From Rebecca billardiae RCC1528 (taxonomy: Eukaryota; Haptophyta), in contig OZ251252.1 in the NCBI GenBank assembly GCA_965240325.2, positions 744,001 to 808,000 of the forward strand: a stretch of DNA of 64,000 bases, read 5' to 3'. Each line of letters opens with the position of its first letter. Position 1 is the stretch's first letter. The position numbers and the translations under genes are program-made. Shown here in pieces: positions 9,463-20,766 of the stretch. The notes beneath the pieces are model-generated. The model searched no databases. It saw nothing but the letters and a program-made list of their open reading frames with translations, and was not told the origin of the DNA.

Positions 9463-11163
9463 TCACAACCCGCCGGCGTGCATGGCGCTCGCTGTGCCCA
9501 GGCCGCCAAGCATCGCGCCCGAGCCGGCGAGGGTCCACAGCGCGGCCGCCTCGAAGGCGGGCCGCGCACGGCCGCCGCGCCTGCTGCCGCGCGCGCTTGG
9601 GCTCGGCGTCAGCGGTGCCAGCAGGCGCGTCAGCGGCGGTGCGGACGATGCGCCGGGCGCAACCGCCGCGCGCAGCTGCGACGGCGGCGGCGGCGCGGCC
9701 GCCTCGCCGCCCTCCGCGCGGCGCGGCTGCGCGCGCGCCACGCCGCCCGCCCTCTCGCCGCCCGCCACCGCGCCACGGCGCACCTGCAGCGCCATCAGCG
9801 CCGGCGCGACGTAAATCAGAAGCGCGCCGCCCGAGCCGCCGCCAATCGCCGCGAGCGCGTCCAGAGGAATGCCGGCGAGGGCGACGGCGCAGATGAGCGC
9901 GAGGGAGGCGACGCCGGCGATCGGCCGCGCGGCGGGCTCGGTCGAGCCGAGGCACAGCTCGGAGACCGCCGCGCGGAACGGCCGCTCGATCAGCGGCAGC
10001 TCGAAGAGGACCGAGAGCCCGATGCCAGCGCGCGCAAAAAACGCGAGATGATCCGACGGCGCATAGTTGCTCAGAATATTCGGCTGCGTGTCGGCGCCGA
10101 AGGTAGCGTAGCCCGCGGCGGTGATCGCGACGAAGAGCGCGGCGCTCGCGGCGAAGCCGAGCGTGGTGGTGCGCCCGAACCGGCGCAGCCGCTCCTTCGC
10201 GCCGCTGCCGGGCGTGTCCAGCTCGCCGTAGAGCGCGGGCGCGTTGTAGTGCGCCAAAAACGCGTTTGAGCAGAGCGACAGGAAAAAGGAAATTGCAGCT
10301 GCGTCCGGGAGGCCGCCGCCGCCGTGGCCTGCGGCGGTGGCGGCAGCGGCGGCGGCGGCGTCCGTGAGAGCGGGCGCGTCGGGCAGCCCGTGCGCGCCCC
10401 ACGGCGCGAGCTCGAGCAGCGCGCCGCCGGGTCCGTACGAGCCATCGGCGCAGCGCGCGCCCATCAGCGCGGCGGTGGCCGCCGTGCCGCCAACGCCGAG
10501 CAGCGAGGCAAAGGCGAGGGGGCCGAGGGACGGGAGCAGGCAGAGCGGCAGCCCGACGCCGGCGGTGCACGCCAGCACCACCTCCGCCCGGTTGAGCTCG
10601 GCGTACGGCACGCCGAGCGCGCCCGCCAGCAGGTCTGTAACGGTGTCGCCGATAACCGACACGCACGAAACAGCCGAGGTGAAGCAGAGAAGCAACGAGG
10701 CGAGGAGCGGGAGGAGCGCGGTGCGCGGGCCGAGGGTGCGGCGCCACGCGTCGGCGTACGTGCTCGCGCCGGTCGCCTCGCACGCCTCGCCGATCAGGTA
10801 GAACCCCGCGCCGTTCGCCACGCCGAGGCCCAGCAGGAGAGCGCACGCGATTGCGAGCGCGTCCGCGGGCGACGCGCCGCCCTCGACGAGGCGCGAGACG
10901 CCGCTGGGCAGCGTGAGCACGCCGGTGCCCGCGATGTTCTTGACGAGGTTGAGCGACGCCTGCGGCACGCTCGTGCGCGGCGCGGCCGGCGCGGGCGCCG
11001 CCTCCTCGGCGGCGGCGGCCGCGCGCGGCGCGGGCGGCCGAGCGCCGCGCGCCGCGCCCGCGCCCGCCGGCGGGCGCAGGTTGGGCGGGCGCGGGAACGA
11101 CGAGGCGCGGGCGGACGCGACGAGGAGGACGAGCAGCGTGGCGAGCCTCGCGCCGCGCCGCAT
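9463..11163 (-). CDS. Amino-acid/auxin permease-type transporter with plastid-like leader
   Basis: This 566-residue, apparently intronless protein is a member of the amino-acid transporter superfamily (Aa_trans, SLC38-like). The diagnostic first transmembrane helix reads SLNLVKNIAGTGVLTLPSGV (about residues 67-86). About ten further hydrophobic segments follow, including CALLLGLGVANGAGFYLIGE and a final pair near the C-terminus. Members of this family move neutral or cationic amino acids with H+ or Na+. The N-terminus is a signal peptide (LATLLVLLVASARASSF) followed by a Pro/Arg/Ala-rich segment. The Ala-Ser-Ser-Phe junction resembles the ASAFAP motif that directs proteins to secondary plastids, so a plastid-envelope location is inferred. 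The region after helix 9 carries a Pro/Ala-rich insertion. The start at 11163 is the first ATG before the signal peptide. Confidence 0.85.
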   Translation of the reverse strand: MRRGARLATLLVLLVASARASSFPRPPNLRPPAGAGAARGARPPAPRAAAAAEEAAPAPAAPRTSVPQASLNLVKNIAGTGVLTLPSGVSRLVEGGASPADALAIACALLLGLGVANGAGFYLIGEACEATGASTYADAWRRTLGPRTALLPLLASLLLCFTSAVSCVSVIGDTVTDLLAGALGVPYAELNRAEVVLACTAGVGLPLCLLPSLGPLAFASLLGVGGTAATAALMGARCADGSYGPGGALLELAPWGAHGLPDAPALTDAAAAAAATAAGHGGGGLPDAAAISFFLSLCSNAFLAHYNAPALYGELDTPGSGAKERLRRFGRTTTLGFAASAALFVAITAAGYATFGADTQPNILSNYAPSDHLAFFARAGIGLSVLFELPLIERPFRAAVSELCLGSTEPAARPIAGVASLALICAVALAGIPLDALAAIGGGSGGALLIYVAPALMALQVRRGAVAGGERAGGVARAQPRRAEGGEAAAPPPPSQLRAAVAPGASSAPPLTRLLAPLTPSPSARGSRRGGRARPAFEAAALWTLAGSGAMLGGLGTASAMHAGGL

Positions 11164-11664
11164 GGGTCTGCGCGCCGTGCGCAAGCGGGGTGCGTGCAGA
11201 CGAGGCGGCGCCGCCGAGGGACGCGTCAGGCGGTCGAGATGCCGCTTGGGCGGCGTGATGCTTCGGTGCGTCCGGAGCCAGTCGTCCCCGCTGGAGCTGC
11301 AACGGGCGCGCGGCGGTTCCCGAAGCTGGGTTCGTATTCGGCGCGTCAAAACGTCAACGCGAGGAGGCACGCTATTAGCCCTTTTTGAGCGGGGCACGCA
11401 CCCCACAAGCCGCAGTCGCCGCTCGCCACACCGCAACGCGCGGGGCAGCCAAGGGCCGTAGCGACGCTTCGAGCTATGGCCGAGGCTCACGAGACGTTAC
11501 ATATGGCTTGATTAACACAAAAGCGCGAACCGATACAGCCCGCGCCTATTCATCCTTTAGATAGATCAAACGGCCGCATTTCTCTGCCTCCAGTGGGCAG
11601 TGGCGTTCGCCCTGCAACCAACCGGTTGGCCCGCCCCGTCTTGGGCGTGGCCGCGCCCGCGCGC
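11164..11664. other. Upstream region of the transporter gene and 3' flank of the giant gene
   Basis: About 500 bp lies between the transporter start and the stop of the giant ORF. It includes a short, locally AT-richer segment around 11500-11580. No coding feature is supported. Confidence 0.4.
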
Positions 11665-14600
11665 TCAGATGAGCGTGGCGAGCTGCGCGCGCATGGTCGC
11701 GCGGCCGCGCGTCAGCCGGCCCACCACGTCGCGCGCCTCGGCGCCGCCCGCCTCGACCCACGCGCGCCAGCCGCGCGTCGCCGCGCGCAGCTCTCGCGCG
11801 CGGCGCCGCGCCGTGCTGCCGCGCCGAGGCAGCGCCGCGGCGAGCAGCGCCCGCATCTCGTCGGCGGGCGGCGGCGCGGCGGCGTCGCGCCCGGTGCGAC
11901 GCAGCGGATCCGCGCTGCTCTCGCCCACCAGCGCCAGCGCGTGCTTCGTCAGCCGCGGCCGGCGCGAGAAGGCTACGCCGCGCCACAGCCGCACCGCGTC
12001 GCGCGCGCGCCGTTCGCCCCACGGGCTGAGCGCCGGCCGCAGCGGCTGCGCGAGGGCGCGGGCGGGCCTGGCTGCGGTGCTGCCGCGCGCCCCGCCGCCC
12101 GTCGCGCCGCCGCTCGCACCGCCGCCCGTGCCGCCTCCGCCACCGGCGGCGGCCGCGCGCCGCGCGCGCCTGTCCACAAGCCAAGAGCGAACGCGCGCCG
12201 CCTCGCGCGCGCGCTGTGCCGCCGTCGGGCGCAGCGCGGCGCGCCACGCGCCGAGCGCGAGCGCGCGTGCCTCGGCCTCGCGCCGCTGCGCAGCGCCGAG
12301 CAGCCCGCCGCCGCGCCCCACGCCCACCGAGCTCGACCGCCGGAGCGCGCGCTCCAGCCGCCACCGATGAGACACAGAGCCTCGGCGCTCGGCCGCGGCG
12401 GCGACTGCCGCGGCGGCGCGGCGCGTCGCGGCCGCGCCGAGCGCCCAGCCGTGCAGCCCGTGGGCCTGGCGCCAGCGCGACGTGCGCATGCTGTCCAGCA
12501 CCACGATGGCCGCCACGAGCGCCGCCGGACTCCGTGCCGCCGCGCGCCGGCGCCACCGCACGACGCTCGCGCCGAGATTGCAATCTCGCGCGGCCGCGCG
12601 GCCGCGCGCCGCGCGCCAGCGGCGCGCGGCGGCGGCGGCGGCGGCGCGCGTGCGCGCGCACGCCGGGGCGGCCACCGCGGTCGCCGCGGCCTCGGCGGGC
12701 GCGGGCGCGGGCGCTGCCTCGGCCGCCGGCGCGGCGCCGCGGGGCCGCGGCTGCGCGGCGGCCACGCCCATCGCCGCCACCGTCGCGAGCCGCTGCGCGG
12801 CGCGCAGCGCTCGCAGCGCGGCGCGACACGCCGCGCGGCGCCGCGCGGCGCGCACCGCCGCGGCCGCGCGCCGCGCGGCCGCTGCCGCGCGCCACACGCC
12901 GAGCGCCGCCGCCGTCTCCTCCGCGCCGCGCCGCCGCATCGCGAGCGCCGCGCGCGCCGCGGCGGCGCGCGCGGCGCGCGCCTCCGACCAGCCCAGCCCA
13001 TCAGAGCTGTGGGCGCCCTCGGCCGAGGGCGCGGCGGCGTCGGCCGACGTCCGGAGCGGCGCCGCGGCACGCGCGCCGGCGGCGCCGCCGGTGGCGGTCG
13101 CGCGCGCGGAGGCGGACGCGGCGGCGGCGGCGGCGGCGACGGTGGTCGCGCTGCCGCCCTCGCTGGCGCGGCGCGCGGCGACGGCCGCGCGCGCGGCCGC
13201 GGCGCGCGCCGCGCGCTGCTCGGACCAACTGGCGCCGTCGGCGCCGGCGGGGTCGGCGGAGGAGGACGCGGCGGCGTCGAAGGATGCACGCAGCGAGCTG
13301 GCGCGCGCGCGCGGCTGCCGCGCGCCGCCGACGCCGCCGGCCACGCTGCCGCCGCCGACGGCGGCGGCGGCGGCGGGCGGCGGCGGGCGCGCCGCGGGGA
13401 GTGCCGCGCGCGGCGGCGGCGTCGCGCCCGCGCGCAGTGCGCCGGCGACCATCCGCCGGAGACTGGTGGGCCCGACGGGCGACTGCTGCTGCAGCGCCGC
13501 CGCGCGCCCCACAGCGTCGGAGACGGCCGCGGCCGCCACCGCGGCGGTTGCGGCGGTCGCGACCGCGCCGCCTCCCTCGCTCGCGCGCCGCGCCGCCACC
13601 GCCGCGCGCGCCGCCGCCAGCCGCGCCGAGCGCTGCTCTGACCAGCTCGCGCCGTCGGCGGAGGCGGCGGCGGAGGTGACGGAGGCGGTGGAGGAGCGCG
13701 CCGAGCCGCCACGCTCGCGCGGCGCGCATGCCGAGCCGCCGCCGCCGGCGTCGCCGCCGCCCGCGCCAGCGCGCGATGCGCTGATGGCGGCGGCGGTCGC
13801 GGCGGGCGGCGCGGCGGGCGCGGCGGCGTCGGCGTCGGTGTTGGTGTCGGCGCCGCGCGCCGCGCCGCCGCCCTCGCTGCCACGGCGCACCGCGCCCGAA
13901 GCGCGCGCCGCGGCCGCGCGCGCGCTACGCTGCGCCGCCCAGCCCCGCCCGTCCGCGGCAGCGTCGGCGGCGTCGGCGTCGGCGGCCGGCGCGCGCGCCG
14001 CGCCACGCGCTGACATCGCGCCGCCGCGCGAGCCGCTGTCGTTCTCGACTGCGGTCCTCGTCGTCCCAGCGCGGCGCCTCAGTGTCACTGAGACGACTGC
14101 GGCGGGGACGACTGCGGAGCCGCTATCGTTCTCGTCCTCCCGGCGCGGAGCTTCCGTGTCATTGCTGCCCGCGGCGCCGAAGGCTGCCGCGGCCGCGTGC
14201 GACGGCTCGGCCGCACGCCCGCCGGCCGCCGCCGACGCCGCCGCCGCCGACTGGCGCAGCGACGCCGCAGCCCGGCCGTGCGGCGGCGAGGCGGCGGCGG
14301 CGTCGGCGTCGGCGGCGTAGGCGGCGGCGGCGGCGTCGGCGGCGCCTGAGGATCGGGTGAGTGCGCGCGTGGCCGCGCGCGCGACCCGCTCGCGCAGCAC
14401 GGCCACGCTCGGGCGGCGCGAGTCCTGCGACTTCCACGAGCCGCCGAGGCTGCCTCCGAGGCTGCCTCCACCGCTGCCCTCGCCGCCGCCATCGTCGGCG
14501 GCGCCGTCGTCGTCGTCGGCGGCAGCAGTAGCAGCAGCAGGGTCAAACGTCGTTGCAAGCGCCCAGGCATGGAAGGAGTGAGCGTGCCACCACCACGCGC

Positions 14601-17600
14601 CGCGCACGCGGCGCAGCGCGCCCTCCGCCTCGTCCCACTTGCGCGCGCTCACCGCCGCCGCGCGCCGCCGCCACAGCCGCAGCGCGGCGGGCGCGCCGTC
14701 CGCGCCCGCGCCGGCGGCGGGGCGGCGCGGCCCGCGCGCGCGCGCCGTGGCCCAGCGCGCGCGCCAGCGGCGCGCGGCGAGTGCTGCGCCTGCGCGCGTG
14801 CGCGCAGACGGGGCAGCTGCGGCCGCGTCGGCGCCCGCCGCGCCGTGCTCGTCGGACGGCGGCGGCGGCTCGCACGCGGCGGCTTCAGCGGCGCGCGCGC
14901 ACGCGCGCCGCTGCGCGCGTGCCCACGCGCGCAGCGCGGCGCGCGCGCCGCCGCGCCGGCTGCGCGCGGCGAGGCGCGCGGCCGCGGCGCGCGCAGCGCG
15001 CTGCTGCCGCCAGCCGGCACCATCGTCGGCGAGTACGCCGAGCGCCACGTCGAGCGCCTCCGCGCCCGCAGCGGACGCCGCCGACTGCGCCGAGCCCGCC
15101 GAGCCGCGCCGCGCCGCGCCCGCGCCGGCGCGCCGCCACCGCGCCACCGCCCAGCGGCGCGCCTCCGCTGCGCGCCGCGCGTCGGCCTCAGGCGCGCGCG
15201 CGGCGCCGTGGCGTTGCGCGCGCGCCCAACGCCACTCGGCGGCGCTGGCGGGGCGCGTCGCCGCGGGCGGTGCGCCCGCCGCCACGCGAGCCCCCGCACC
15301 CGCCGCCCCGGCAGCGCCCGCGCCAGCCGCGGCCGCGCAGCCAGCCGCGGCCACGCCGGCCGCGGCCGCGGCGCCGCGCGGCGCGGCGCCGGCCGCGGCC
15401 GCGGCGCCGCGCGGCGCGGCGGCGCCGCGCGGCGCGGCGGCGCCGCGCGGCGCGGCGGCGGGCTGTGCTGCGCCCGCGGCCTCCTCGAAGGGAAGGGCGG
15501 CGAGCAGGGCGTCGACGCGCGCGGCGGCGGCGGCGGCGGGCGTGGCGAGCGCGGCTGGTGCGTCGCCACGCCCGCCCGCCGCGGACGCCCGCGCCGTCGC
15601 CACCGTGCCCTCCGCCGCGGCCGCGGGCGGCGGCGCGGCCGCGGGCGGCGGCGCGGCCGCGGCCGCGGCCGCCTTAACCTCCGCCTCTGGCGGCGGCGCG
15701 GCGGGCGCGGCGCGCGCGCGGCGCGCGCGCGCGGCGGCGTGGCGGAGGGCACGCAGCGCGCCGCGCCGCCGCGCGCGCGCCGCCTCGCGCCGCCGCCGGA
15801 TCGCGTCGCGGCCGCGCGCGCCGGCGGCGCGCAGCGCGCGCAGCGTGCGCGCGGCTGCGCGCGCGGCCGCGGCCGCGGCCGCGGCGGCGCGCGCGGCGCG
15901 CGCGGCCGCGGCGGCGCGCCAGCGCTTGAGCGCGGCGCTGGCGGCGGGCGCGACCCACGCGGCGGCGGCGCGGCGCCACGCGGCGTGCGTGCGCGCCTGC
16001 GCGCCCCACGCGCGCACAGCTGCCGCCGTTGCGCGCGCCGTCGCGTGCGCACACGCGTCGGCGCGCGCGCGGCCGCGCGCCGCGCGCGCGGCGCGCGCCG
16101 CGGCCGCGGCCGCGGCGAGCGCGCGCGTCGCGCGCGCCGCGCGGCCGCGGTCGGCGCGCGCGCGCGCGTCGGCGCGGCCGGCGGTGGCGTCGCGCCAGCG
16201 AAGCAGCGCGAGAGCGGGTGCGGGCGACGTCCACTGCGCGAGCGAGCGCCGCGCGAAGACGCGCCGCCCGGCGCGCGCCGCCCAGCGGCGCAGGCCGCGG
16301 CGCGCGCGCAGCGCGGCCGCGGCGCGCGCGCGCGCGGCCGCGGCGCCGCGCGCGGCCGCGGCGTCGCGCCACGCGGCGAGGGCGGCGGCCTGGCCGGGCG
16401 TGCGCAGGCGGCCGAGCGCGCGGCGCAGCTCGGCGCGCGCAGCCGTGCGCGCCGCCCACCGCCGCACCGCCGACGCCGCGGCGCGCTGCGCGCGCACGCG
16501 CGCCACCGCGGCCGCGCCCGCGCGCACGGCCGCGGCCGCGGCGCGGCGCGCGCCGCGCCGCGCCCACGCGCGCAGCGCGCCGCGCCTCCGGCCGAGCGCG
16601 GCGGCGCGGCGGAGCGGGATGGCGTCGCGCGCGCGCGCGGCGGTGTCGCGCAGCCCGCGCAGCCCCCGCCGCGCGCGCACGCGCCGCGCCAGCGCGCACA
16701 CCGCGCGCGCATCGAGCGCGCGCGCGCGCCACCGCAGCAGCGCAGCGCTGGCGGCAGGCGACGACCACGCCGCCGCCGCGCGCCGCCACGCGGCGTGCGC
16801 GCGCGCGGCCGCGCGCCAGCGCGCGACGGCGGCGGTGGTGGCGTGCGTCGCGACGAGCTCGGAGAGCGCGTCGTGCGCGTGCGGCGCGAAGATCCGCCAG
16901 TCGCGCGCCGCGCGCGCGGCGCGCGCCCAGCGCGCGAGCGCGCGCGCGCGCCGCGCGCGCGCCGCGCGCGCCGCGCGGTCGGCCGCGCCGCGCGCCTCGG
17001 CGCGCCAGCGCGCGAGCGCGGCGGCGGGCGCGGGCGAGGCCCACTGCGCGAGCGCGCGGCGTGCGGCGACGCGCGCGGCGGCGTGCGCGGCCCAGCGGCG
17101 CACCAGCCCACGCGCCGTGCGCTCGCGCGTCAGCTCGGCCAGTGCGGCGGCGGCGGCGCGCGCCGCGGCGGCGGCGCGCCACGCGCACAGCGCGGCCGCG
17201 GGCGCGGGCGCGCGCCACGCGCCGAGCGCGCGCGCGAGCGCCGCGCGCGCGGCCGCGCGCGCGTCCCAGCGGCGCAGCGCGCGCGCCGCGTCGCGCTGCG
17301 CGCGCACGCGCCGCACCGCGCCCGCGCCCCTCGCCACGTCGCGCCTCGCCGCCGCCGCGTCGGCGGCGCGCGCGCCGCGCCGCGCCCACGCGCGCAGCGC
17401 CAGCCGCAGACGTCCCTCGCGCCCTCCGAGGCAGCGAAGCGCTTTCGTTTCGAGCGAGTCGTACGCGTGGTCGCCGAAGCGGTGGAGGAGCGCGCGGCAC
17501 GCCGAGCCGCGCCGGTGCTTCACCGCCGCGCGCGCCAGCGCCAGCTCGCTCGCGCTCGGCCGCGGCCGCGCGCCGGCGCGCGCGCCCGCGCCGCCCGCCG

Positions 17601-17798
17601 CGGCCGCGCCGCCGCCGCCGCCGCCGTCACCGCCGCCGCCGCCGCCGTCACCGCCGTCGTCGTCGACGTCGTCGTCGCTCGCGCCGGGCGAGGCGGCGGC
17701 GGCGCGCTTCGCGGCGACGGCGGCGGCGAGCGCCATCGCCTCCGCCGCCGCGTCGTCCGCCATCGCGCCGAGCTGCTCGTCGAGCGACGGCGCTGGCA

Positions 17799-17832
<34 letters not shown>

Positions 17833-20725
17833 GGCGGCCGCGTCGGCCGCGCGCCGTGCCGCGCGCGCCCACGCGCGCAGCGCGGCGCGGCGGCGCGCGC
17901 GCGCGGCCTCGCGCCGCCGCGCGATGGCGGCTCGGACGCGGTCGGCGTGGCCACGCAGCGCGCGCACGCCGCGCGCGTACGCGCCGCGCCGCGCCTGCGA
18001 CGCCACCGCGCGCCCGTCGAGCGCGCGCTCGCACCACCGCAGCAGCGCAGCGCTGGCGGCAGGCGACGACCACGCCGCCGCCGCGCGCCGCCACGCGGCG
18101 TGCGCGCGCGCGGCCGCGCGCCAGCGCGCGACGGCGGCGGTGGTGGCGTGCGTCGCGACGAGCTCGGAGAGCGCGTCGTGCGCGTGCGTCGCGAAGATCC
18201 GCCAGTCGCGCGCCGCCGCCACGCCGCCCGTCCACGCGCCGAGCGCGCGCGCGCGCCGCGCGCGCGCCGCGCGCGCCGCGCGGTCGGCCGCGCCGCGCGC
18301 CTCGGCGCGCCAGCGCGCGAGCGCGGCGGCGGGCGCGGGCGAGGCCCACTGCGCGAGCGCGCGGCGTGCGGCGACGCGCGCGGCGGCGTGCGCGGCCCAG
18401 CGGCGCACCAGCCCACGCGCCGTGCGCTCGCGCGTCAGCTCGCCCAGCGCCGCCGCCGCGGCGCGCGCCGCGGCGGCGGCGCGCCACGCGCGCAGCGCGG
18501 CCGCGGGCGCGGGCGCGCGCCACGCGCCGAGCGCGCGCGCGAGCGCCGCGCGCGCGGCCGCGCGCGCGGCCCAGCGGCGGAGCGCGCGCGCGCGCGCGGT
18601 GCGCGCGCGCACGCGCGAGACCGCCGCTGCGCCCGCGCGCACCGCCGCCGCCGCGCCCTCCGCGCGCACCGCCGCCCCGCGCCGCGCCCAGCGGCGCAGC
18701 GCGGCCGCGCGCCGGCCGCGCGCCGCGCGCCGGCGGCGCGCAATGGCCGCGGCCGCCGCGGCCGCGGCGGCGCGCAGCGCGCGCGCGCCGCGGCGGATGC
18801 GCGCGGCGGCGGCGTGCGCGGCGGCGTGCCGCGTAGACACGGCGTGCGCGCGCCACGCGGCCAGCGCGGCGCTCGCCGCCGGCGCGACCCACGCCGCCGC
18901 CGCGCGGCGCCACGCCGCGTGCGCGCGCGCCTGCGCCGCCCACGCCGCCACCGCGGCCGCGGCGGCGCGCGCCGCGGCCGCGGCCGCCGCGGCCGCGCCG
19001 CGCGCGCGCGCGCCGCGCCGCGCGGCGGCGGCGGCGTGCAGCCGCGCGCACGCGCGCGCGAGCCGCGCGCGGCGCGTCGTCGAGCCCAGCGCCGCGTGCT
19101 CGCACGCCGCGCCGCGCCGCTCGCGCCAGCGACCGAACGCCGCGGCGGCCGCCGGCGCCACCCAGCGCGCGACGCTGCGGCGCGCGGCGGCGCGCGCGCG
19201 CGGCGCGCGCGCCCACGCGCGCAGCGCGGCGCGCAGCGCGGCGGCATGCACGGCGGCGGTCGCGGTGGCGGTCGCGGCGCGCGCGAGCACGGCGGCGTGC
19301 CACGTGCCCAGCGCGCGCGCAGGCCCCGGCGCGCGCCACGCGCGCACGGCGCGCGCCATCGCGCCAAGCGCGACCGCGCGCGCCGCCCAGCGGCGCAGCG
19401 CGCGCGCGCCGCGCCGCTGCGCGCGCACGCGCCGCACCGCGGCCGCGCCCGCGCGCACGGCGGCGGCGGCGCGCGCGGCGGCGGCGTCGCGCGCCCAGGC
19501 GCGCAGCGCGCGGCGGCGCGCGCAGCGCGCGCTCCGCCGCCGCCGCGCGATCGCCTCGCGCGCCGCCGCCGCCGCCGCGCCGAGCGCGCGCAGCGCGCGG
19601 CGGCGCGCGCGCCGCGCCGCGTGCGCGCGCGGCGCGCGCGCGGCCGCGGCGCGCGCGGCCGCGGCGGCGCGCCAGCGCGCGAGCGCGGCGGCGGCGGCGG
19701 GCGCGACCCACGCGGCGGCGGTGCGGCGCCACGCGGCGTGCGCGCGCGCCTGCGCGCGCCACGCGCGCACAGCCGCGCCCGTGCCCCGCGCGGCCGCCGC
19801 CGCGCGCACCGCCGCGGCGGCGCGCGCCGCGCCGCGCGCGGCCGCGCCGCGGCCGCGCGCGGCCGCCGCCCAGCGGCGCAGCGGCGCGGCGCGCGCGGCG
19901 ATGGCGGCGGCGGCGGCGAGGCGCGCGGCGGGCGCGCGGCGCGCGGCGGCGCGGCGCCAGCGCGCGAGCGCTGACGCGCGCGCGGGCGTCACCAGCGTCG
20001 CGAGCGAGCGCCGCGCGTGCACGCGCGGCGCCGCGCGCGCCGCCCAGCGGCGCAGCGCGGCGCGCGCCGCGCGCGCGTCCGCGGCCGCGGCCGCGGCCGC
20101 GGCCGCGCGCGCCGCGGCCACGGCGCCGGCCCACGCGCCGAGCGCGCGCGCCGCGCCGGGCGCGCGCATGCGGCGCAGCGCGCGCGCCACCGTCGCGCGC
20201 GCGCCCGCGCGCGCCGCCCAGCGCCGCAGCGCACCGGCGCACCGGCGCGCGCCGCGCGCGCGCCGCACCGCGGCGGCCGCGCGCCGCGCGCCGCGCCGCG
20301 CGGCCGCCGCGGCCACGCCCGCCGCCCACGCGCGCCAGCCGGCGGCGAGCGCGGCGCCGCCGCCCGCGGCGCGCAGCGCGCGCGCGCGCGCGCGCGCGTC
20401 GGCGTTCTCCGCCGCGCGGCCGAGCAGCGCGCGCGACACCGACGCGCGCCTGTGCGCCGCCGCGAGCGCCGCCAGCGCGGCCGTCGGCGGCGCCGGGTGG
20501 CTCAGAATCTCGCCAACGCCGAGATCGCAAATCTCGGCGCCGAGATCGCAAATCTCGGCGGCGAGATCGCGCGGCTCGGCGGCGAGATCGGGCGGCAGCT
20601 CGCGCGGCTCGGCGCCGAGCTCGCGCGGCTCGGACCCGCGATCGGCGCCGAGCTCGGCGGGCGCGGCGTGCGCGGCCTCGCCGCCGCCGTCCGCGGCCGC
20701 GCCCGCGGCCGCGTCGGCGGCGTCC

Positions 20726-20766
<41 letters not shown>

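Noticed and set aside
9338-11302. A 654-residue minus-strand frame overlapping the transporter
   Set aside because: It is the same strand in another frame, Arg-rich throughout; the transporter frame has membrane helices and a signal peptide.
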